A stretch of 64,000 nucleotides of DNA, from positions 930,001-994,000 of the forward strand of contig MU271150.1 of NCBI GenBank assembly GCA_021432605.1. The letters are read 5' to 3'. The position numbers and the translations under genes are program-made. This DNA comes from Coniochaeta sp. PMI_546 (Eukaryota > Ascomycota > Sordariomycetes > Coniochaetales > Coniochaetaceae). Below, piece after piece: positions 56,523-64,000 of the stretch (positions are counted from its first letter, which is position 1; each line of letters starts with the position of its first letter). The notes under the pieces were generated by a model, which was given only the letters and a program-made list of their open reading frames with translations, ran no database searches and had not been told where the DNA came from.

Positions 56523-57897
56523 ATGGCTGAATCACGGGCCGATTCTAGTGTTGGTAACGTCAGCTACAGCATTTTCGGTAGTGGTGTGCCAGAAAACCGA
56601 GACACAGAGCACAGGTATGATGCTCCTGGGACAGTTTTGGATGGGTTCTCCCCATTTGTTGAGCTTGAGACGCGAGAACCAGCCATGAGTTACGCATACC
56701 ATAACATCCTGTTCATGGAGTGTTATAAGAATTGGTCTGCCGAGGAGCTGAGAATCGCCGACTATGATAAAGATCGTCGTTCTGGAGGGTCTACAGGGAC
56801 GACAGCTATCAAAGCCGGGTTTGGTGACACTAGCCTGTTTGCACCCTTTGGATCGACTGCAACAAGCCCGGACTTTACTCCAGGTATCAAGACGCCTACA
56901 ACGAGTATCTTTGATACCGCTAGCAGAGATCAAGCTTCTGGATTCTCTTCATCGACAACGAGCATGATAGGTAGATTCGGTTCGACCCCAGATACTGGCC
57001 CTCTTGAGACTGCCAAGCGTCCTGCAAGCGATCGGAGTATCGACGAGACCGAGGAGGAATGGCTAAGGCATGTTATCGCGAGAATGACCCCCCTAATTGC
57101 ACCCCACTGACGCCAAGTGTCGAAGTAGAAACCGTTATTCTGGAACCAGTTCCATCTCCATCAAATGTGGTTCCGACGACAAAGATTATTTATTCCCAAA
57201 GGAAGTTTTGATGCGACACTTCCGGTATTTCAGAACCACGTTTGAGAAAGAAGATGGCTCGCACAACCAGAACCCGCCCGAACGGATCTTCAACGTTCAT
57301 CTAGAGGATCACACCACGATGGCTTTCGCACGTGTGGTTCGATGGACACAGACCGACCCTCGAAGCCGCGAAGATCCCGCCAACCCTACTGGAGATCATG
57401 CCGTAAGCGAATTACTGGATCAGATAATCGCAGCCCACCACCTCGGCCTCGATGACTTGAAAGAGTTTGAGGCCCATATCTCTTGTCTCTTGGCCACAAT
57501 ACTCTTACAAGATCGCCGGAAACTGTCCTCGGCGCACATCGACATTGTCGATTCGCACGAGTGCTTCGAGAAGAACAGTCCTGTCATGAGGGTACTCTTT
57601 AAGGCAGGTGTGAGACCGTTCCTGCAGTTGACTATGCTTAGTCCGGCACCAATGTGGGTGTCGCACGCTACCCCGGGTCACACGGATGCGAAAGTGTGGT
57701 TGGAGGTTATCCGTCACTGCCGCCAGTTGCGGGCAGACCACAAGCGATATGCTCTCAACGTAGCGCAGCAGACTGCGAGGACGCTGGAAACATGTTCGCG
57801 GAGTCTTCACGGTGACGTGCTCTTTCATGATCCTCTCGACGGCGACGAGATGAAGGGACGTCGGAGGCTCGACTTCGACCTCACGTTCAGTATCTAG
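56523..57897 (+). CDS. BTB/POZ-like protein, cluster member C
   Basis: Exons 56523-57067 and 57129-57897 give 437 residues. The intron appears to be of GC-AG type (AAG|GCATGT .. GTAG): this joins E-E-W-L-R to NRYSG in phase 2, exactly as in member A (W-L-L to NRYGG). A GTTATC..AAG alternative would be in frame but fits worse. Exon 1 is Ser/Thr/Gly-rich with FG-like motifs (SLFAPFGSTATS, IGRFGSTPDTG). Exon 2 carries KDYLFPKEVLMRHFRYFR, VHLEDHTTMAFARVVRW, LLDQIIAAHHLGLDDL, QDRRKLSSAHIDIVDSH, FKAGVRPFLQ, WLEVIRHCRQLR, LFHDPLDGDE and the terminal DFDLTFSI. Relation to A is clear over the whole of exon 2. Function unknown beyond a BTB-like fold. Confidence 0.78.
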
Positions 57898-58511
57898 CCG
57901 CCTCGTGAGGTTTTTGGTGGCAGATGTGGGATCAACTAAACGGTTGGCATGTACGTGTATTCAAGATGCAGGGTTTTGCTATGCTCGTCGAGGTTATGTT
58001 GGTTTAAGCACAGGACACAAACAATTCTTGTTAAGTGTCAGGTAGAATCACACATGCTATAATTCATGATGCAGGGGATAACATGATAATCTCGGCACAT
58101 TGGCAAAGACATGCCTGTCATAGATTTAGACCCTCCCCGAGACTCTTAAGTCCTCGTTGGTGATCCAATACCTGCGAGTGCTGGACCGGGCAACAATTGA
58201 TGTATCTTGGTGACTTTTCACGTCAAGACTTTTTAGATCATCAAGTAAAATACCCACCGTTGCCCTTCTGGAATCTACCTCCGTCTGAATGCTATAAGGT
58301 GCCATCGTTGGTGCAACTTCCGCAGCTCAAAATACAACGATGTAGTTCATGTCATGTCAAAGGACTCTAGTTCTTAAGCCAGCAACTTCAACGCGACCAT
58401 AAGGTTGCTTATTTCGAGCCAGAAAATGCTCCTGTCGAATCGACCGACCCTTCTGCCGCACACCTGTCAAGATCCTTCCTTGCTGCAACTCCCCGATATT
58501 CTCTCATTGGC
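57898..58511. other. Convergent gap between members C and D
   Basis: Presumably 3' UTR sequence of both genes. No gene seen. Confidence 0.5.
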
Positions 58512-59420
58512 CTAGATGATAAACTGAGACCTGCAAGTGTTCTTGAGGTCGGCTGATAAGAAAGAGACAAGCGGCTCCGTGAATAGAAGAGCGCCTTTCT
58601 GCCCGCACTGCTGGAACCTTATCCTCCCCTCTTTCAGAGTCTCTGTCACTTGCTTCGTAATATCAAGAGTCCACAGCTCATGTGACTCGCGCAATTCACT
58701 GCAGTGAGTGATACCAGGGTACCAAACCTTCGGATCATGGTGACCACTTCCCAAGGGTTCTTCGTCATAATCTGTGACCGTTAAGTGTTCTTGCAGAAAC
58801 GGTCGGACACCCGAAGCAACGAGTATTTTCCATATTAGCTTGCTTCTGAAGGCATGGTGCTTCGTGACAAGCCATATATGGTGTGACGTGAGGTTGCGTC
58901 GATCATCCAGAAGGTTCAACACCAGGTGTTCAGCAATGTTTTTCTCGAAGTCATCGAAGCATTTCATGCCTAGATAGTCTGCCGCAATCAGAAAGTGGAA
59001 CAGGTGATCGATCTTGTCCACAATGGGGCAGTATGGACGAATGGCTCGCGTCTCAGGCTTGAAGATGGATCTGTACAGCCGCGCGAAGGCCCGGGAAGCG
59101 ACGTGTTTGAGGTGGGCTGTCCGAGTCTGTCCCTCCATAAAGACAGCGCCACCAGAATTAGACGTGAGTGCCGCTCTGAAGTACTCAAAGTTCATGACCA
59201 GTGTGTCCTCCGCGAAAACATATGTGGTTGGGTCGGCTCCAAATCGTACGGAGATGGGATACTTTTTCCCAAACCGGTGTCTAGCGGGTGATAATGATCA
59301 GCATGTTTCTGTCTCACAGCGGTAAAGCATAAAAATTAATATTGAAATCTCTTACTTCAGCCACGCTCGGTCATCATCAAAGTCCTTATCGTCCTCAAAA
59401 GGATTGTTTTGTGATGAGCT
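58512..59420 (-). CDS. BTB/POZ-like protein, cluster member D, 5' end unresolved
   Basis: The last exon, 59280-58512, is 769 bases, the same length as that of C. Upstream is a 75-nt phase-2 intron (GTAAGA..TAG) and an exon piece 59420-59356 reading SSQNNPFEDDKDFDDDRAWLK, preceded by a CAG acceptor. This piece has no ATG and an in-frame stop lies just before it, so either another exon lies upstream or the 5' end is lost; I could not find a convincing first exon. The core reads TYVFAEDTLVMNFEYFRAAL, LFHFLIAADYLGMKCFDDFEKN, DDRRNLTSHHIWLVTKHH, VASGVRPFLQEHL, ITHCSELRES, LFTEPLVSFL and SQFII. The exon-2 frame is intact, so the gene may be functional. Confidence 0.65.
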
Positions 59421-60455
59421 CTGGCAAGTTGTTCGAGCTTAGGAAGTCCACTGCTCAAGGTAATCCGAAAGTCGTGTCCTGTGTGAAGGTCAAGCCACTC
59501 GCAGTTGAATGATTGGAAAACCTCGCATAGAACTGCCGTTATCAACAAGAGCTAGATCAAGTCCGTCTGCCGCAGGCAGGCATTTCGGTAGATTCGAACA
59601 GTTGAGGGTCTGGCCAGGAATTTTCGAGTAACAAGTACCGCCTGGTAATATCGATTTGGCTCATTGGGTACAGCACCCAAGGTACCTATGTAGGATAGTG
59701 GGCTAAAAATCCAGTGACGAGTACAGGTGAGTTAAGATAATCTTTCAGTTCCGGAAGATTCGTGCAAGTGGCCCTACCTAGCTGCTTGCTAAACAGGAGC
59801 TTCTGTTCAGAGAAGAAGAGAAGGAAGGTCCTCTGGTGACAAAAGTCAATGTCATTTGCTGTTGGAAGTGTGATAAGGTATGACTCGCGAAGCATTCGGG
59901 TGGGACCTGACAAGACCTACATGACTATCTGGGGCCATATTATCAGAATCAACGTACCTATTTTTTTGAGTGCTTTCATACCTCTAGGTATACATGCAAC
60001 AGACTTGATTAGTTTAAGGTTCCAAAATGCTCTCTCTTAGAAAGCAGAACTACCATTTAGGGTAAGGTATCTCTCTTCTAGAGCCATGCCAACGATGACT
60101 TGTCTTGTATCAGTTTAGAGAGATGTGCCACTCAGTCGCTAGCTCGAATTATGTGCAATGTCTTGCAGCGAAAAGTAAACCCCCTTTGCTTCATTATCTT
60201 CCCCTCGGAACTGCTCATTATGCCGTCAACAACCCAAACCAAACGCAAAACCTTAACCCAGTACCTCCAAGTAGTGAACATTCCGGGACCTGTCTCCTCC
60301 ACTCTTCCAGTGATCCAAAGCGCAATTGCACCGTCCTCCTTGGTGCAAGTGATGTGGAGGTTCGGTGATCCCCCAGAGCCGCCCAGTCGAAATAGTTGCG
60401 TGGCAGATCCCTGGACTCGCTGAGCCCTAATCAGATGCCACCCTCTTGTGCACAA
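59421..60455. other. Gap between members D and E
   Basis: May include a missing first exon of D. Open frames here are short and show no family motif. Confidence 0.45.
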
Positions 60456-61504
60456 TCAATTCGGCCAGAGACCGGGACCGGGGAGGCAGACTGTGACCGA
60501 GTCGATGTAATCAAAGAGCGGATCCCGGTAGTTGCTGGTCCTGAAATTGGTGTCACCACGCTCCATCGCTCTCAATGGTCCCGCCCACGTCTCTTTGACG
60601 GCCTCCTCGACTGCGTCGGAATACCAGAGACAATCCTGGCGAAGTTCAGCGTAGTGAGTGCGTATATCCGACCAAGAACATATGTTGACGTATTCAGCCG
60701 CAAATCCGCTCCTATACATGCTCCACCCCTCCCAGAAAGCGTATTGGGTTATGGACTCCATGAGATAAGGTCTGACTGCCGCTTTCACGCATACATCCCG
60801 GAAGATCATGCTTCTGAACGCGTTGTGTTCTGTAACGAGAAAGAGGGCGTCAGCTGTCAAGTTAAGGCGATTCATGATCAAAGCATATGCCAGACGTTCA
60901 GCGATGAACGCCTCAAACTTGTGGAAATCTTCCAAAAGGAAGAAGTCGGCCACGATGACGGCCACAAGGAGGTCGCGAACTTTCTCTGCCTGGTACTGTC
61001 GGTCTTCCTTGTAGCGCTCACCCTTCCGAGCCTTCCTCTCGATATAAGTGAAGATGCGTCCGAAGGCTTGACTGGTAATGTCATCGAAGTGGAGGTGCTT
61101 TGTTTCACCCTCGGCAGATACACGTCCGCTTAGGTCATTGAAATGGAAAGCTCCCCTGAAGTAAGCAAAGTTGGACGTCAGGAAATCTTTGGTAAAAGCA
61201 TACGTGCCCTTGTCGATTGGAGCAAAGTTGATGGTGATGGTAGATGAAGGTTGGTGAACGCTTGATTGCAAAGGTTTAGCAGGATATTACACAAAGGCAT
61301 GGGAGCGATGGTGTCTCACGCCAAACAATTCGGTTCGTTGGGGTATCGGCTAATCTTGCCCCATAGGAACACACATTCCATGCCATTGGTGACAGCCTCA
61401 GAGCCAGGCTTGGTCTGCTGCACCGTGATGTCGGTATTCGTAGAGTCTGACGATGAGTTCTTGGTAGGTGGAAGCGTCTTCCGCTTCTTCTGTGCTGGCT
61501 TCAT
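60456..61504 (-). CDS. BTB/POZ-like protein, cluster member E
   Basis: Exons 61504-61320 and 61260-60456 (minus strand) give 329 residues. The 59-nt phase-2 intron begins GTGAGA, contains GCTAAAC and ends AAG, a weaker acceptor than its relatives have. Exon 1 starts MKPAQKKRKTLPPTKNSS, a basic and possibly nuclear-targeting tail. Exon 2 has STITINFAPIDKGTYAFTKDFLTSNFAYFRGAF (read as two blocks), LHFDDITSQAFGRIFTYIE, VIVADFFLLEDFHKFEAFIAERL, NRLNLTADALFLVTEH, VKAAVRPYLMESI and YRDPLFDYI. The invariant Gly of the GVRPF motif is Ala here, and the C-terminus (GPGLWPN) lacks the family's final T-F-x-I. It is one of the more diverged members, but the reading frame is intact. Confidence 0.72.
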
Positions 61505-62853
61505 CTTGTTATCAAGATCCAGTCTGGGAGGTGGGCTATGGGAAAGGTGGTGTGACGTTGACGATGGATTTGAGCGTGTTGAACTGCGTGGGTAACTATC
61601 GCTTTACGATGGTGACAACAGAAAACGAGATTACGGTCACGTCGAGGTGCGTTGGGACCGAGGAAGTTCTCCGTGCCGAGAAGTGCTCCGTGAAGTGGCC
61701 GGGAGGGTGCTCTGCTGCGGCGCTGCCACAAAACTGCTCCGCTCCGTACGGGTGGCCTGCGTCAAAAAGCGCCCCGCCGACGGCAAGACGAAATAAGGGT
61801 TGGAAAAAACAGACGAATGAGTGACCAGGGGGATGGATGACTGAAAGCGTTGGGCAAAGTGTGAGACGTGCTTGAACCGCCACCTAACAGAACGGCACAG
61901 ACTCGAGTTGGTTACGGTGTTCAAGGAGATGATGTCGATTTGGTAAAATTTATCCGAGGTCCACTGGCCACAGATTGGGCAAGTGAAGTTAAATGCCGTA
62001 TAGCTTCACTTCCCTATCGATTAGGTTTGCTTCACCGTGGCAATTCTTCGCCATGTTGAGAGACCGATGAAGCAGCAAATACGTGTCTTGCGGCTTCGAT
62101 AAGTCATCCAGAGAAGAAAATCACCAGAAATAATCATATTGCGAAGTAAACGTGCCTGTAATACTCATCCATCTAAAGCTCAATTATCACGGAATCACGG
62201 TCTACCTTGGACTCTTGAGCTATATCTAGTGTCCTCAAGAGCTGCGGCCCCCAAAACCCGCTGTGCATCAACCTTGGCTCAGATGGGAAGATGTTCAGCC
62301 CAGCTGATGCTGTTAACCTTTCACTGGGTAGAGTCTGTAAAGGAAGCGAGCACTTGTCTTATGAAGTACGCGATAGTGTGTGGCGTGGGAATAGAGCAAA
62401 CTCCTGACATGACAGCTTGTAGATATCATGCTATACTTACATTCCTTAAAACAAGGACTCTCTGCCCTCTACTACTGCCCTTTCTCGCGGGTTTTGTCCT
62501 GATTCTGCATTCCCCCGTCAAATATTTTGTGATCAGAGTTTGATACGCACAAACGACTAATTATCGACCTCTTCGCCGTCAGACGACAGCGATCTCGCCA
62601 CTTACCGTCTAGGACCAGTCTCATTGACGTAGACAACTGGGTAGATATTATCGAAGATCTGAGCCCAAACTTGCTGGTCATTGACAAACATACTCTCCCT
62701 TACGTTTCACACGTTTCAATTCTTACCACCTCATCCTGCAGGTGGTTACTCGTCGGGGTGCCACGTCCTCTAAATTTTGCCTTTTATCCAGTAGTCTGTA
62801 AGGCCAGCAAACAATCCCGCCAAGCACTGATTTTGTGGGCTTGAACATTCAAG
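61505..62853. other. Divergent gap between members E and F
   Basis: Should contain both promoters. Short frames on both strands have no family motif. Confidence 0.5.
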
Positions 62854-63984
62854 ATGACTGTAAAGCAAGCCTCGTCATCACAGGCGCTGTCTATTCTGAC
62901 AGAGGGGGCTTCTGGAAATGTCTTGTCCAAAGTCGACAACAATGGGGACAGTGCAAGTCAGTGAACACTCTTCAGGTCACTCCAAGTACTTGGCATAGTG
63001 GACTTACCACTTTTATACTCAAGCAGATGACAATCGCGACGACATGCCGATAGCCTCCGATTTACATTACTTTTCTACTGAGGGGACCAATCCGTAGTAG
63101 TGCCCGGCTTGGCCGTTCCCAAGGACACGTTCCAGTAGGTTTGCGATCAAAGCCATCTTCAGCAAGTCTAACGTCTCATTAACGATAGACACTGGCATGG
63201 CGCAGGCGGCCGACTGAACATCCAATTTAGTGACAACGACTCCCAGTTTGAGCTTCGTCTAGCAGCCTTAATTGCTTCATTCGACTACTTCAAGCGGTTG
63301 CTAGACCCTGACACGGCGATCTCATTCTCTGAGCAGAGTGACCGGGTGCTTAATATTCAGGAGACGACCTACGCCTCTGACTTCGATATCCTGATCACTT
63401 GGCTACAAACGGGAGTCTTGAAGATGCCGCGAAAGGGAAACTTGGCTGTCACTCGCTGCATCTCCAGTATTGTCGCTGTGGATTACCTACAAATGTCTAA
63501 CACGGATAGGTATATCAAAGACGTGGAGACATGTCTTCATAGATACCTCTGTGGTAGCCGCAAAACACTGTTGCCTCACCACCGGCGGCTCATGCGTCGG
63601 CACTCATTTCTATTCCAGAAGAAAGCCAAAGGAATCAGTACCCTTGCCGCCAAAGCTGCTGTGCGACCTTTCATGACGAGCCATCTTGCTGAGAGTCCCG
63701 GAAAGCTCGATAAGAACATCAGGACAGAGTGGACGGAGGTAGCGTCACATTTCATGGGGTTGATGGACAATGATACCACGTACGCGGATAATGTGATGGT
63801 GGAGGTTCGTCAGACACATCGCACGGCCAAACGACAAGATAATGTCCAGCTCAGCTCAGCCGTCTCGTTTGGATACCGTGGTTTCCCAGAAACTCAGTAT
63901 GCTCGTTTCGATCTCGTCAGGTACTGGGAACCCCTGTTCCCTTTCTCTACCCAGAATTTAGCGACGGCCACTTTCACGATTTGA
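62854..63984 (+). CDS. BTB/POZ-like protein, cluster member F
   Basis: The last exon, 63189-63984, is well supported: RLNIQFSDNDSQFELRLAALI, then ASFDYFKRLLD, IVAVDYLQMSNTDRYIKDVE, RRLMRRHSFLFQ, AKAAVRPFMTSHL, WTEVASHFMGLMDN, YWEPLFPF and the terminal ATFTI. A TAG acceptor before it gives HWHGAGG in phase 2, as in the relatives. The proposed first exons, 62854-62956 (MTVKQASSSQALS) and 63027-63093 (ending TEGTNP), join with GTCAGT..CAG and GTAGTA..TAG and keep phase 2, giving 321 residues, but the second donor is weak. The usual Y-x-F-P motif of the core is replaced by QFELRLAALI, so this is the most diverged copy in the N-terminal half. Confidence 0.62.
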
Positions 63985-64000
63985 TGTATTGAATCGGCCC

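Noticed and set aside
57074-57119. GTTATC..AAG as the intron of member C
   Set aside because: Keeps the frame but uses a poor donor and does not match the intron position and phase found in the paralogues.
60396-61133. 245-codon plus-strand frame opposite BTB-like member E
   Set aside because: It is the reverse strand of a gene supported by paralogue motifs and splice sites; it has no motif of its own.

Overview
The window looks like chromosomal DNA of a filamentous ascomycete (Pezizomycotina), most likely a Sordariomycete. Introns are short (about 42-95 nt), with GT..YAG ends and CTAAC/CTGAC-type branch sites. Intergenic spaces are moderate, and the genes are single-copy fungal housekeeping genes. 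A peptide pheromone precursor with tandem W-C-x3-G-E-P-C-W units is of the alpha type known from Sordariomycetes. No ribosomal, tRNA, CRISPR or clear transposon sequence was seen.

Positions 1-40,700 are a conserved housekeeping block. In order: the 3' part of glucose-6-phosphate dehydrogenase (+); Mediator subunit MED14/Rgr1 (+); protoporphyrinogen oxidase (-); a Nab2-type CCCH poly(A)-RNA-binding protein (-); an unusually gene-poor gap of about 6.8 kb; a Cdc25-type phosphatase (+); a CwfJ/Drn1-family splicing-associated protein (+); the intronless 2,643-residue Utp20 (+); the mitochondrial chaperone Zim17 (-), head to head with cullin-3 (+); and a cysteine-rich, RING-like unknown protein (-).

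Positions 42,700-64,000 are accessory in character. They hold an Erg6/SMT-like methyltransferase, two unrecognised Ser/acid-rich proteins (one with internal repeats), and the alpha-pheromone precursor, whose two exons are a duplicated four-unit block. They end with a cluster of six related BTB/POZ-like genes in mixed orientation: five genes (one with an unresolved 5' end) and one wrecked pseudogene. The six share an intron at the same place and in the same phase, a core motif (A/G)-V-R-P-(F/Y/L), and a C-terminal (D/E)-P-L motif in at least five. I recognise this family only as BTB-like. It is my candidate for an undescribed, lineage-expanded system.

How the genes may work together: most housekeeping genes act independently (NADPH supply, transcription, haem synthesis, mRNA export, cell cycle, splicing, ribosome biogenesis, mitochondrial import). 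The one functional thread I can suggest is ubiquitin ligation: cullin-3 uses BTB proteins as substrate adaptors, and the window carries cullin-3, a RING-like protein and a BTB-like cluster. That link is inference only. All gene models with introns were spliced by eye from reading frame, splice signals and, for the cluster, agreement between paralogues.
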